Positions 20,826 to 32,949 of a stretch of 64,000 bases of DNA are shown piece by piece. Origin of the DNA: Gentiana macrophylla. Lineage: Eukaryota; Streptophyta; Magnoliopsida; Gentianales; Gentianaceae. The position numbers and the translations under genes are program-made. A model generated the notes under the pieces. That model was not told where the DNA came from and did not search any database. It worked only from the letters and a program-made list of their open reading frames with translations. Within the stretch, counting starts at the first letter, position 1. Every line of letters begins with the position of its first letter. The DNA lies in assembly GCA_026214975.1 (NCBI GenBank), contig CM047815.1, positions 75,793,299 through 75,857,298 of the forward strand, in the 5' to 3' direction.

Positions 20826-21830
20826 TCAAAGAATTTTACATCCATAGATTTGTAATCTCTTTTCAGTAAGAGAATAGCACTTGTAACCTTTCTCGCCCTT
20901 TGCATATCCTAGGAAAATGCACTTGTGAGCTTTGGGATCAAGTTTGCTTCTGTGTTGGGCATGGATATAAACAAACACAGTGCAACCAAAGATTTTTGGA
21001 GGTAATTGGGAAATAAGATGAGGACAGGAGTGAGTGGTCAAAAGGGTTTGGATAGGAGTTTTGAAGCCTAACACTCTGCTGGGAAGTCTGTTGATTAAGT
21101 ATGTGGCAGTTAAAATAGCTTCACCCCACATATATTTTGGAACATGTGTTGTGAACATGAGTGATCTAGCCATTTCCAGTAAGTGCCTGTTCTTTCTCTC
21201 AGCAACCCCATTTTGTTGAGGTGTTTCCACACAACTACTGGTATGGACAATCCCCTTATCCATCAAGAAATTACTGAGGTTAGACTCATAGTATTCAAGC
21301 GCATTATCAGTCTTTAAGATCTTGATCTTAGTGTCAAATTGAGTAGAGATCATGTTGTAAAATTCCTGAAAAACTGTTCCAACTTCAGATTTATCCTTCA
21401 TTAAAAACAGCCATGTGTTTCTGGTATGATCATCAATGAAAGTGACAAACCACCTTTTCCCTGTTATACTTTTTACTCTTGAAGGTCCCCATACATCACT
21501 ATGAATTAAAGTGAAAGGTTTTGAAGGCAAATAAGGTAGTTTGGTATACACAGATTTGGTAAGTTTGGCAAATTGACAAATATCACATTGAAGATCATTG
21601 ACATTACATCCTTTAAATACTTGAGAATTACAGGACTTTAAATAACCAAAACTTGGATGTCCTAGTCTATAATGCCATAACATGATATTATCTAAGGTTT
21701 GAGTGCAGTGCGAGGCGTTCGATTCGGTCGTCTGTCTTGTCTTCTTCAAGCAGGTTGACCACATACAATCTCGAGCGGGGGTTTAGCCTCCCAATCACTT
21801 CCTGTGAAGAAGGGTCTGGAAAGTGCACCG
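20826..21830 (-). pseudogene. Copia B integrase
   Basis: The GAG-pre-integrase motif LWHYRLGHPSFGYL with LQCDICQFAKL gives the zinc-binding part. The core has IHSDVWGPSRVKS, KTDNALEYYE and NGVAERKNRHLLEMA, so both aspartates and the glutamate are present. The C-terminal part has FGCTVFVYIHA and KCIFLGYAKGEKGYKCY. This is the best-preserved part of element B. Confidence 0.9.
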
Positions 21831-22429
21831 ATTCTTATTAAACACCACACATTCCAATTCAAATCTTTTGCAATTTCTTGTGATGATATGAGATTGCAAT
21901 CTAATTTTGGAACAAATAGGACATCCTTTAGGCATATCTTATTAGTGAGTTTAACATTTCCAAAGCCTTTTGCATGAGAGATAGATCCATCAGCAGTCTT
22001 AATTTTATGAATTTGATGACATGGCATAAGGTGAGTTATGAGGTTTTTATTGCCAGTCATATGAGAGGAGGCCCCAGAATCAACAATCCACGTTTCATTA
22101 CTAACAGAAGAGTAGAATTTACCTGTACTGGCCTGTGTAGCCATGTCAGTAGAGGGACTACCTTCTTTTTGTTGAGTGAGGAAAGCTTTGAATGCAGCAA
22201 ACTGAGCATTCAACTTGTTATCATTCTCCCCTTCATTGACGTGCCTGCCCTGACTTTCCCTGGTAGGCTTGGAGGATTTGGGCATGCCATGTAGCTTCCA
22301 GCAAGTGTCCTTGGTGTGATTTGTGCGTTTGCAGTGCTCACAGAACAACTTTCCAGTTCGATCAGTAGGCTTCCTGACAGTCTCAAGAACCTCGGCGAGG
22401 CTTCGGCGATCGACAGGTAGCACTTTCAA
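21746..22429 (-). pseudogene. Copia B nucleocapsid knuckle and protease
   Basis: CEHCKRTNHTKDTCWKLHG is a CCHC-type knuckle. The aspartic protease has the active site WIVDSGASSHMTGN, followed by LKDVLFVPKLDCNLISSQ. The last residues before 21746 run off in the wrong frame, so a frameshift separates this block from the integrase block. Confidence 0.88.
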
Positions 22430-22450
22430 TAGGGGTTGTCGATAGGGAGT

Positions 22451-23133
22451 TCAAAGAAAGATCACTTTCCTCCTGCTTTCCTCATGTTTGACTTCAGCAA
22501 ACATGGATTTGAGATTGGGGAGAGGTTTTGTGGCAAGGATTCTTCCCCTAACATCATCAAGAGTAGGATTCAGTCCAGTAAGAAACTTGAATACTCTCTT
22601 TTTCTCAATAATGTCCTTATAAAGGGCAGCATCCTTGACATCATTCCAGGGGTGAGTTTCCAACATATCCAGGTGTTGCCATGCCCTAGATAGTTGATTG
22701 AAGTATTGAGTTACAGACATATCTCCTTGTCTGCAATTTTGAATCTGAGCTTCAAGTTCATACACTTCAGATGTATTGTCTTTCTTGGAGTAAAGATCCC
22801 TGGCATTATCCTGCATCTCTTTGCGTTATCATACATCATAAAGTTCTCACTAATCTCTTTTGTCATTGATCTTGTGAGAATGGTCATGACTTGATTATTA
22901 GTAGTATCCCATGCTTCAAATCCTGGTTCATCTTCAGCAGGGGCAGGTTTAGAGCCGGACAGGTATCCCATCTTACCTTGTCCAGAGATGTACATTTTCA
23001 TAGATCTTGACCACAGTAAGTAGTTGTTGCCATCAAGTCTATGATTTGTGTAAGATGAAGAGTCAGTGACCCCAGCCTGCTGAGGCAGCTGGGACTCGAC
23101 TGAGGGTGAGGAAGCTTCAGATAATGAAGACAT
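22451..23133 (-). pseudogene. Copia B gag
   Basis: It starts at MSSLSEASS (23133). RLDGNNYLLWSRSMKMYI is typical of the N-terminus of copia gag. A frameshift near 22815 divides it from the second half, which carries MSVTQYFNQLSRAWQHLD and FKFLTGLNPTLDDVRGRIL. Together they form a UBN2-type gag domain. Confidence 0.85.
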
Positions 23134-23194
23134 TCTTGATTCAAAGGTCTTTGAGAATTTGCAAATGATTCGAGAGTTTAAGTCTCTGCTACCA

Positions 23195-23531
23195 TGAAGA
23201 GAGTTTGAGAAAGTAAATAATACTTGAGTAAACTCCAACTTGTTTATTCATGTTGAAAGAATGAGTATAAATAGATACAAGAGAGGATCCTTACAAGAGA
23301 GGATCCTAGCTAGTAAAGTAAAAGTAACTAGAGCCGGCTACAATAAATGCTAGAGTCGGCTATGTCTATGCTATTACATAATAGGACAAAGGATAGTTAC
23401 TTTATGACTATTAGGACATATTAATTGTTTATTCAATGCAATTAATATGTCCCTTGATAGAAAGTAACACGTTACATTGTAACATGTTATGAGTGTAATA
23501 ATAATGTAATATTAACCATAGTATTTCCACA
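23195..23531 (-). repeat. 5' LTR of copia B
   Basis: Direct copy of 18537-18874. The primer site (reverse of 23182-23194, TGGTAGCAGAGAC) directly follows its inner end in the element's sense. Confidence 0.92.
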
Positions 23532-23708
23532 ATATTTATTTAGATTATATTTATTTAGATTGACCGGTTACGATTTAGTCAATATTCTTGTAATTAGTTA
23601 CCATAATCCTAAGAGGATTTGGTGTGATTGATTTCCTAGATAGTTACATACTTGTGTATATATTGTACGAAAGGTGAATGAAATAAACCAAGAATCATAT
23701 TATTTTCA

Positions 23709-23720
23709 TGGTATCAGAGA
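23709..23720 (+). other. Primer binding site of copia A
   Basis: TGGTATCAGAGA directly abuts the LTR end, matching the initiator tRNA-Met type site. Confidence 0.9.
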
Positions 23721-24341
23721 GGTAGAATCCAATTTTTCACGCTTCCAATCCTTTTTTTCGTTTCTGCGCCATGGCTGATTCTTCAAAATTACAGCCGATT
23801 CTATCTCCTCGCTTATATCAAGACCTCATACCCATTACTGCTGGATCGGAGATGCAATATGACTCAATGTTACTTGAGTTCAGGCGACATCCTATGATGT
23901 TCTTGATCACATAATTCCACCTACAGCAGTTGAGGAGAAAAAGGCTTATGAAAAATTAAAGTCTGAAAATCCAACCCTTTGGAAACGGCAAGATGCTGCA
24001 GTTTTACAATGGATTTACGCCACCGTGTCTCCGGACATTCTGACTCGTATTCTTCGCAAGAATGATACAGCCGAAGCGGCTTGGAAACGAGTGGCCGGAT
24101 TATTTCACGACAACAAAACATCCAAGGCCCTGTATTTGAGCAAAGAGTTCAGTTCAACATCCCTGGCGAATTTCGATTCTATCAATTCCTATTGTGATCG
24201 GCTCAAATCATTGGCCGATCAATTGCAAAATGTGGATGCTCCGGTGCCGGAGCATATGCTGGTTTTACAGATGTTGAAGGGGTTAACAGATGCATACGAT
24301 ACCTTTGTCACGGTTATACAACATCAGCAGCCCTTACCGGA

Positions 24342-26001
24342 TGTTAAGGCCATATTTATATGATTATTAAAGGTTTATTTCATTATTATTTTCCCCACAT
24401 TTGCGTAATTTACATGAGAATTAAGGGTTTAAGTGTAATTATTTAATAAAGATGATTTTAAGAGGGTTGTATGCAAAATTGATGATTTTAAGTGTTAATT
24501 TAATGGAATTATTATTATTTGGATTTTATTACATTTTTGCATTGTTTATTTATCATGTAGGTGTTGATTTTCGAGTGCTATAAGTGGATAAATGAAGCTC
24601 AAGTCGAATTATTCAAGATAGAGTTGGAATTGGCTTGAAGAAATTGGATAAAGATGAAGAAATCCGACCCTCAGCATCTTGGACGAGCGTTCGTGCAGCG
24701 TCCATTCCAGACGGGCGTTTGATAAAGTGAACGAGCGTCCGAATTGTATTTTTACATTCGAGAGTTCGGACGGAGGATGAACGAGCGTCCGAATTGTATT
24801 TTACATTCAAGAGTTCGGACGGAGGAGGATGAACGAGCGTTTACTCAGCGTCGAGCATTACGGGCGGGCGCCCACGAGACCAGACATTTAGCGTCACAAC
24901 CGACTTACTTCCAAATTCTTTAAAACCCTATAAAAGCACCGCATTATGAAGCCTTAAAACCCTAATCTTTTACACACTATTTACTCATATACACACAGCT
25001 GCGCCCTAGAACCCTAAGGAGCCGTTTTTACACAGAGATGCAAATCTCCCCTTCAACAATCGTGTTCATCATGATTGTTGGCTAAATATCCTGCAGTGAG
25101 TCGACGGAGGAAGCCTATCAACAATACAAACCAACTAGAGAGTTCGATGCTTATGTTTAGTGAGTTTATTTCATAGTTTTTCATTACTTTGGATCTGCTT
25201 TATGTTGTTTAAGTTTTATTGAATTAAGATTTGATGAAACGATTTATGTTTAATTTATGCTTGAATAAATTTATGAAAGTATGTTTATTTGAGTTCTCTT
25301 TTCGTTCAAAGTAATGCATCTAATTGTGTTTTAAGAGATTATGCATGATTAGTTGAGTAAGAGTTTGGAAACAATCTCGTGATCCTGTTTTGATTGCATG
25401 TTCAGTTTATTTGAAAAGATAAACGAAACCCTAGAATTTGGTTGAAGAAATTTAATTGAATTCGTGAATAAATCACTACTAAAAACTATGTCTTTTTAAT
25501 CACCATCTAGTTGGGATTGTTGGTTGATAGGTGGAATCTAGTCGCCTTCATTTGTTTTTTCCTTTAATTGTTTTAATTAAATCGTTTAGATTAAGTTTAG
25601 TTAAGTTCTAGTTTTATAAACCCTAGTTTCCTGCTGTTTTTCTGCAATTTCCTGTTCTGATCGTAGTCAGACGCTCGTCCGCAATAGCAGACGCCCGTCC
25701 GTTAGATTCCGTTTTGAGGCCTTTCGTTCACCAAAGTGAACGCCGTCTGCAACTTTCGCTTTTCTTATTTTTCTTGCTTGTTTTTACTCTTGTTTTAGTT
25801 TTAATTCTTAGGTTTAGGTTTTAGTTAGTTTCACCTTAGTTTAGTAGTTTAGTTCATAATTGTGACATAATTGATATAGATTTATATCTTGAATCCGATA
25901 AACATTCCACTCCTTAGGACGATCCGTAAACACCCTATACTACGATCCTTATACTTGGGGTGTTTCGGTTTATAAATTATAAAACTAGTTTTTACCGAAC
26001 A
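24342..26001 (+). repeat. 5' LTR of the Athila-like element
   Basis: Two tandem copies (about 51 bp each) of a block starting GAACGAGCGTCCGAATTG lie at about 24731-24834. The 3' LTR has only one, which explains the 52-bp length difference. The remaining differences from the 3' LTR are strongly clustered. Confidence 0.92.
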
Positions 26002-26874
26002 AGTTTTTGGCGCCGTTGCCGGGGAGTCGGTAACGGTTGTCGGATTCTTCATAGGACAATTTTCCGAGTCAAAGGGATCGCTTTTAGCACGCAGTAGTAT
26101 TTTGGCCGTAATCTTTCGCTCGAGTGTCCGTTTGGAACGCAGACCCCAATTCGAAAGCTCGCCCGACGCCGACGACGTGGTGAACGGCCGTAGGCCGTTC
26201 AGTGCGCGCTTTCGAGGTCAAAATCCACTGTTTTCCCTCCATTTTGGCCCTGAAGATTTCAACACGTTTTTTTTTTTCCGCCTTAGTGTTTTTTTGTTTT
26301 TAAACTTTTCGTAGGTAGGTTCCTTTTCCGCTTTTGTTTTTCTTGTTTTTAAACTTACTGTTTTATTTTATTTGATTTTCTTTCAATTATTTTCCTTACT
26401 TTTTTATATAGCTTAGATCTGTTTCCGTAATTATAGATTTGTTTGATTTTATTTCCATAAGTCTTTTCTGCTTTTATTTTTTATCTCGTTTTCAATTTCT
26501 GGTAACCTTAGTTTTTAGGTTTTCGTTTCTGAACGAGCGTTCAACAACTTGAACGCCCGTCCACCTCAATTCTGTCCTCTGAACGAACGTTCATTCAACT
26601 GAACGAGCGTTCAGTTCTGAACGAACGTCCACTAACACTGGACGCCAGTTCAGTCTGTTCAATCATCACTTCTTTTCTTTCTTCTCTTTTCTTCTCTTTT
26701 CTTCCTCTAAACCATCTAATCTTTTCTAAACTCGTTTCTAATCAACCCCAAAGGGTTGATTTCTTCCTTTCCTTTCTTCCGGTTTATGCAAACGAAGTAA
26801 GAAGGGACTTCGATCTTTGATCCCGAGCCCGAACGATCTATCCTTAGAAGAAGGCTTCTCCCCGATTTGACAAA
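26002..26874 (+). other. 5' leader of the Athila-like element, with short palindrome cluster
   Basis: After the primer site there is a T-rich untranslated leader with no credible gene. Positions about 26525-26660 hold six near-palindromes of the type GAACGARCGTTC. The gag ATG follows at 26875. Confidence 0.7.
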
Positions 26875-28024
26875 ATGGCGGATCAAGATCCACCAATTCC
26901 AAATCCCGACCCCCAAGCTCGCTTAAATTTACTCCTTCAACAGATGCAAGCTCAAGCGGAATAAATGAATCGCAAAGTCGGCATAAATCAACAACTTCAA
27001 CAATTTAGACAAAACCAATTTAATCAATCAACCAGACCCCTACACTCCATATCTAAACCAAGATTTTCTCGAGGGACATAGACTCTATTCGCCCTCCCGA
27101 CATGGGAGGAGCGAACTTTGATCTAAAGAACGGAGTAGTTGCTCTAGTTCAGAATAGCTCTTTCCATGGTACTGCTCAAGAAGATCCACACGACTTCTTG
27201 TCCACATTCGTACAAATCTGTAAAGCAGGCCATTATCCTGGTGTTGATTCCGAGATCGTAAAGTTGAAGCTATTTCCTTTTGCTTTGAAAGGTGAAGCTA
27301 GCAGATGGTTTAAATCGTTGGCACATCATTCTCTCCATACATGGAATGATGTCAAAAGAGCCTTCGCTCTTAAGTGGGTTTCTCCAGGCAAGATTATGGA
27401 GATGAAACGGGAAATAGCTACGTTTGAGCAGATGGAGGATGAGACTGTTGGCAAAGCTTGGGAGAGATTAAATCTGTTGATGAGAAAGTGCCCCAATCAC
27501 GGATATGACAGACATGAGTTGCTGGAACTGTTCTATAGAGGTGTCTCTCAACCTAATAGAGACTATCTTGACTCCACACTCATGGATCCTTCTTAGGGGA
27601 GGTGATGAGATCGCTTCTGAGAGTAGCCGAGACCATCGCCAAGAACAATATGTGGTCGACTCCCAAGAAGACCAATGTTGTTAAGAAAGAAGGTACTGCA
27701 AGCAATCCTGATACAAAGCTGTTGGTTGCTCAGATGGAATTGATAAGCAAGCAATCTTCAGCCAATCTTCGACGCAAATTTTCTGATCTGGGAGTGCAGG
27801 TAGGAACGGAGATGACGGAAGAAGTAAATTTAATGGATAATCAAAACCAACCCTTCCGAAACTTCAACCAGAACCAGAACTATTCAGGATTTCAAAGACA
27901 AAACTTCAATCAAGCCAAGTTACCACCTGGCCCTTCAAATTCGAATTCTTTCAACTCAAACTATCAAAGGCCGCCTCGAACTCCCAAAGGCCTCAAGGTG
28001 GCTGGAATCAAACTCGAACAATAA
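26875..28024 (+). pseudogene. Athila-like gag
   Basis: The ATG at 26875 (MADQDPPIPNP) is soon followed by TAA (26962). The core reads HDFLSTFVQICKAG, LKLFPFALKGEASRWFKSL, FEQMEDETVGKAWERLNLL and LLELFYRGVSQPNRDYLDS, i.e. a retrotransposon gag domain. A TAG at 27594 and a frame break divide it from an Asn/Gln-rich tail to 28024. The length fits the gag of this group. Confidence 0.87.
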
Positions 28025-30024
28025 TCATACCACCTCATGTGTCCTCAACACAAATTCGATGAGTCGGTAGACATGGTGAAGACTCGTCTACTAGTGTTAA
28101 AGCAATTGAGAGACAAGTTGGTCGAATGGCGCATCAAAGCAAGCAAGCGCACCTCACGGTAAACTTCCGAGTTATACCGAGAGAAATCCGAAAGCGATGT
28201 GAATGTTTGCACCGCCATTACACCTCAAATGGGAGTATGGACAAGAAGAGGAGTTGAACGAAGTAACTCTGAGAAGTGGTAAGAAGGCTGGACCCGGTAA
28301 GATGTCGGAAAGCAGTAGCCCTCCCCGACGCCATGAGTTCAGGAGGGGGAAATCAGAAACCACATGCCGAAGAAAGCAACGATGAGGAGCTTAGTGACAA
28401 TTCTTCGGAGGACGACAATGATTCTGATGAAGAGGAGAGGAAGGAGAGTCAGGAGGCTGCACCCCTGACTAAGAAAAAGGAAGAAAAGTTTGTGAGATGG
28501 AAGGATAAGGAGGATGAGGCGATAAAGAATCAAAGCACGAAGAATGATAAAGCCCTTCCTTATCCACCAAAAAGCAAGGAGAGCCTCGCCAAAGACAAGC
28601 AAAGATGATGGGGTGAGGAGGATACTTAGGACACTAAAGTGAGTATGCCCTTAGCCGAGGTATTAACCAAATGCCTAAATGTACTAAGTATCTTAAAGAA
28701 TTCAGGGAGCAAGAGAAAGCTTCAGGGGATGGTCAAGAAGTGTTTCGAGAAGATTGCGCGATGGTTTCACAAAAATTGCCGTTAGCGAGGTGACCACTGG
28801 CACCCTTCAATCTCCCGTGAGATCAAGGTCATTTATTCAAAAACGCCTTATGCGACTCAGGGCCTCCATCAATGTGATGCCATTAAATGTATGCAAGAAG
28901 CTCGGGCTAGACAAAAGAATGCGAAACGCCCGCTTTCTCTTCGGATGGTAGACAAATCTAGTCGCATCGCAGCCGGTTGTGTAGCTAATGTTCTCCTTCA
29001 AGTTGAACATTTAGTCTTCCCTACCGATCAAGTTATTCTAGACTATCCACCTGATAAAGGAGATGCCTCTAATTCTAGGTCGAACCTTTTTAGACACTTC
29101 TAACGCTCTCATCGACTTACGCAGGACAGATTACTTTTAGAGTCGGTGACACATCTGTCACCTTCACACGAGGGACACATCCTGAAAGAGCCGTAATTGA
29201 TGAAATATCGCTTGTCGGGCTTATATATGAGGACGGAGGAGATGCCTATTATGAAGATGCAATGGAGCTTACAGAGATAGGTGTTTTTGAAGTCATGGAC
29301 ATTGAGGATCCGGCTAATCGCGGACCACCTTCTATTCATTGCAGGCCGTAGGCATTGACGAGCCATCTTCACTCGCTCACACCGGGCCTCATTATTGAGT
29401 TAGAAGCATGGAGATGCCCAAAGAACAAACGATGATTTCAAAGAATCGAGTCGTGAAGACTTCATCCCTGGTGAAGAAGAAGCTCGATGGGTAGTTGGGA
29501 CGAGGTAGAGTTTTGGAGAGAAGCTACTCATTGGGAAGTAGATGATTGGGAAGAGCTGGCAGAAGAGCTTAAAGATGAAGAGTTAAGAAAAATGATCGAT
29601 CACAAGAAAAAGGAAGCAAGTGTTGACCGGAGGATTCCGATGGATGATTTGATCCAGCACTTTCTCGGGTTGAGCCTCGGGAAGATGAGGTGTTCTATCA
29701 CAACCACTTCAAGCTCATAAGGAGAAAGGTGGCCCGTTAAAGTCTAGTATTGAGCAACCACCTACCGATTTAGAGCTTAAACCGCTTCCAAAACACCTTA
29801 AGTATATCTTTCTTAAGGATGGAGATAAATTGCCTTTGATCATTTCTTCAAAACTCGACTAAGAGCAAGAAGCACACATGATAGAAGTGCTTAAGAAAGA
29901 ATATCCTCGCTTCGGATGGCAAGTGGGTGATATCCGAGGAATCACCCCGCACATATGCATGCATAAAATCGAACGGAGGAAGGAGCTAAAAGGTAAGACA
30001 ACCTCGTGAAGGCTGAATCCGCAT
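28025..30024 (+). pseudogene. Athila-like gag tail, protease and linker, degenerate
   Basis: An acidic hydrophilic frame (28276-28608) is followed by the protease core around 28840-29100: ASINVMPLNVCKKLGL and EHLVFPTDQVIL. One missing base just before the ASINV block throws the aspartate motif out of frame. Fragments of the linker follow in several frames (29487-29720 and others), including LPKHLKYIFLKDGDKLPLI in pieces. No other gene is visible in this 2 kb. Confidence 0.7.
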
Positions 30025-30630
30025 ATGCAAGAGGTTGTCAAGAAGGAGGTTATAAAGTGGCTTGACATGGGAATCATCTACGCAATCGCCGATAGCGAGT
30101 GGGTCAGCCCTACTCAAGTTGTGCCAAAGAAGGGCGGAATCACAGTCGAAAAGAATGAAAAAGGGGAGGAAGTTGCCTTCACGCCTCGTGGATCAGCTCT
30201 GAGTCTCAGATTGACTATCGTGAGACTTAATGAGGTTACCGCCAAAAGACCACTTTCCTTACCCTTCATTGACCAGCTAATTGAAAGACTGAGTGGTCAC
30301 AAGTATTATTGTTTTCTCGATGGATACTCTGGTTACTTCCAGATAGCCATCGACCCAAATGACCAAGAGAAGACCACGTTTACGTGTCCATCTGGTACTT
30401 TTGCTTTTCGTAGAATGCCATTCGGTCTATGCAATGCACCCGCGACTTTTCAACGGTGCATGTTGGCCATTTTTGATGGACTTGTTGAGCAATGCATGGA
30501 AGTCTTCATGGATGACTTCTCAGTCTACGGCGATAGCTTTGATGAAATTTTAAAGAACCTAGATATGGTACTCCAACGGTGTGTTGAGAAAAATCTGGTG
30601 CTTAACCTCGAAAATGCCATTTTCTAGTAG
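30025..30630 (+). pseudogene. Athila-like reverse transcriptase
   Basis: Motifs in order are KWLDMGIIYAIADSEWVSP, VVPKKGGITVEKN, KRPLSLPFIDQLIERLSG, FLDGYSGYFQIAI, MPFGLCNAPATFQRCM and the catalytic FMDDFSVYGDS. The palm stretch between ITVEKN and KRPL (about 30170-30245) is corrupted and lacks the usual family residues. The frame closes at TAG 30625-30627, where the next block begins. Confidence 0.88.
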
Positions 30631-31560
30631 ATGAAGGAATCGTTTTGGGACACAAGGTGTCCAATGTCGGTATTCAAGTTGATAAGGCTAAGGTTGAAGC
30701 CATTGAAAGATGACGTACCCAAAACAAAGAAAGAGGTACGAGGTTTTCTAGGACACGTTGGCTTCTACCGGCGTTTCATTAGAGACTTTTCGACGATTGC
30801 CAAGCCTTTATCAAATCTCTTGAAAGAAGATGTCGATTTCTTGTTCGATGCGAAGTGCAAAGAAGCTTTCAATTGTCTGAAAGACAAGCTTATCAGTGCC
30901 CCTATTTTAGTTGCACCTGACTGGACCAAGCCTTTCGAGTTGATGTGCGATGCCTCTAATTATGCCGTAGGCGCAGTTTTAGGTCAAAGAGTTGATAAAA
31001 GGTTCAGGCCCATTTATTATGCGAGTCGTACCTTGAACCCGGCTCAATGCAATTATACCACAACTGAGAAGGAATTCTTAGCTGTTGTTTTTGCCATTGA
31101 CAAGTTTAGAAGTTATCTTCTAGGTTCTCAAGTGATTGTATGGACAGATCATGCAGCTTTACGCTACCTTATGGATAAAGCGGATGCAAAACCAAGGTTA
31201 CTTAGATGGATTTTAATTCTACAAGAGTTTGAACTTGTGATTAAAGATAAGAAAGGTAGTGAGAATATTGTGGCTGATCATTTATCTCACTTAGTAAATG
31301 AGGGTGCAGAGAATCACAATGATATAGGCATTGATTTTCCGACTGAGCAATTGATGAAGCTTGAAACGGTTAGGCCGTGGTATGTCGACTACGCCAACTA
31401 TTTAGCGAGTGGTCATTTAGAGGATATGACGATCGTGAAAAGAAAAGTTCTTTCTCGATCTCAAATATCTCGTATGGGAAGATCCTTATTTGTTCAGAGT
31501 CTCAGAAAGATGGGTTGCTTCGACGGTGTGTTCCTGAGCATGATCGGTGGGATATCCTAG
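30631..31560 (+). pseudogene. Athila-like RNase H
   Basis: Motifs are KEVRGFLGHVGFYRRFI, FELMCDASNYAVGAVLGQR, YTTTEKEFLAVVFAIDKF, WTDHAALRYLM and GSENIVADHLSHL, giving the RNase H acidic residues. The tail to 31560 enters the integrase linker and then stops. Confidence 0.88.
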
Positions 31561-32949
31561 AACAATGCCACAGCTGATCCTACCGGAGGTCACTATGGAA
31601 CACCAAGACGGTTGCAAAGATTCTTCAAGCCGATTCTACCGGCCGACTCGCTTAAAGATGCGTAAGCCTTTTGTAAAGGTTGTGATAGGTGCCGAGAACC
31701 GACGGCAGAGTAGTAGGATGGAAATGCCACTTAAGCCCATTCTTGAATGCGAAGTTTTCGATGTATGGGGCATAGATTTTATGGGACCCTTTCCATCCTC
31801 ATGTGGTAATAAGTATATCCTCGTCCTGCGGTCGATTATGTTTCCAAGTGGGTCGAGGCCATAGCTACTCAAACTAATGATCACAAGGTTGTGAAGAAAT
31901 TCTTGCAAAAGAATATCTTTACTAGATTCGGTCCGTCCGAGAGCACTCATTAGTGATGAAGGTACTCACTTTTGCAATGCGCCGCTTGACAAGATCCTTG
32001 AGAAGTATGGTGTCAAACATAAGATTGGTACACCATATCATCCTCAAACTAGTGGCCAAGTCGAGGTAAGCAACCAGAGCTTGAAAAGAATTTTGAGAAG
32101 ACCGTGAACAATAATCGATCTAATTGGAGTCTTAAGTTGGATGACGACATTGTGGGCCTATCGTGATCGCATTTAAACCCCCGATGGGCACGCTCACCCT
32201 TCCAAATGGTCTATGGCAAAGCTTGTCATTTACCTGTCGAACTTGAACACAGAGCTTTCGGGCAATTAAATTCTTAAATTTCGATAGCCAACTCGTGGGG
32301 AGAAACGATTGTTACAATTGAACGAGCTCGACGAATTCGCACTCTGCATACGAATGCTAAGCTCAGCAAGGAGAGAACTAAGATAATCCATGACGCTAAG
32401 ATCAAGGACCGAGAATTCAAAGTTGGTGAAATGGCTTTACTCTATAATACCAGACTTCATTTGTTTCCGGGTAAACTCAAGTCTAGATGGTCTGGTCCCT
32501 TTGAGATTCTCGAGGTTAATCCAAGTGGAGTAATTACTTTGAACGGGTATGGTAATCAAGCTTTCAAAGTGAATGGTCATAGACTTAAGAAATATTTTGG
32601 GCAACCAAAGGAGAAGCCTGAGATTCTTTATTTCCAAAGAAGAGATGAGAGTACAGATGTCCTGATTTGTGAAGAGATTCCATCTTATTTCTTTGAGTCG
32701 ATGATGATGACGTTCCTATATCCACCCGTGAGGTACCTTCTCGGTGACACTTCTGATCATACCACTATGTCTATGCCTATCATCCGCAAGAACAAGAAGA
32801 AGAGAGTCAGTGTAGTTTGGAGAGAAAAGTTTAATGATCTTATTGCGCACTTGACTTGTTGTTGTGGTGAAAATCATTTCCGCCCCAGTGCTCCTGATTC
32901 TGATACTGAGGTGGCGGCAGTTAAACCAAAGTGGCCCGATCCGGGTTGA
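31561..32949 (+). pseudogene. Athila-like integrase and C-terminal tail
   Basis: Pieces in several frames include CEVFDVWGIDFMGPFPSSCG (first aspartate region, about 31750-31810), a segment near 31950 with [10 protein letters not shown], and [14 protein letters not shown] coding near 32035. The stretch from 32431 reads LFPGKLKSRWSGPFEILEV, the GPY/F-type C-terminal module, then a Lys-rich extension ending at 32947. Numerous frameshifts destroy the enzyme. Confidence 0.82.

Larger units (their letters stand above)
18537..23531 (-). mobile_element. Ty1/copia element B, minus strand, inside copia A's 5' LTR
   Basis: LTRs of 338 and 337 bp (18537-18874 and 23195-23531) begin TGTGGAAATAC in the element's sense and end CTCTCTTCA. 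The duplication ATATT (18532-18536 and 23532-23536) is exact. The primer site, in reverse, is TGGTAGCAGAGAC, and the purine tract TTTGAGGGGG abuts the 3' LTR. The LTRs differ at roughly four or five positions. All domains are present in order, but the frames are broken. Confidence 0.93.
18505..23708 (+). repeat. 5' LTR of copia A (204 bp, split by copia B)
   Basis: The LTR pieces are 18505-18536 and 23537-23708. Copia B sits between them with its ATATT duplication. Joined, the length equals the 3' LTR, with about one substitution (GGTGTGATTG against GGTGGGATTG). Confidence 0.92.

Noticed and set aside
24680..24880. Regularly repeated GC-rich words, CRISPR-like at first glance
   Set aside because: They lie in a plant LTR, have no unique spacers of constant length, and copy number differs between the two LTRs by tandem duplication.
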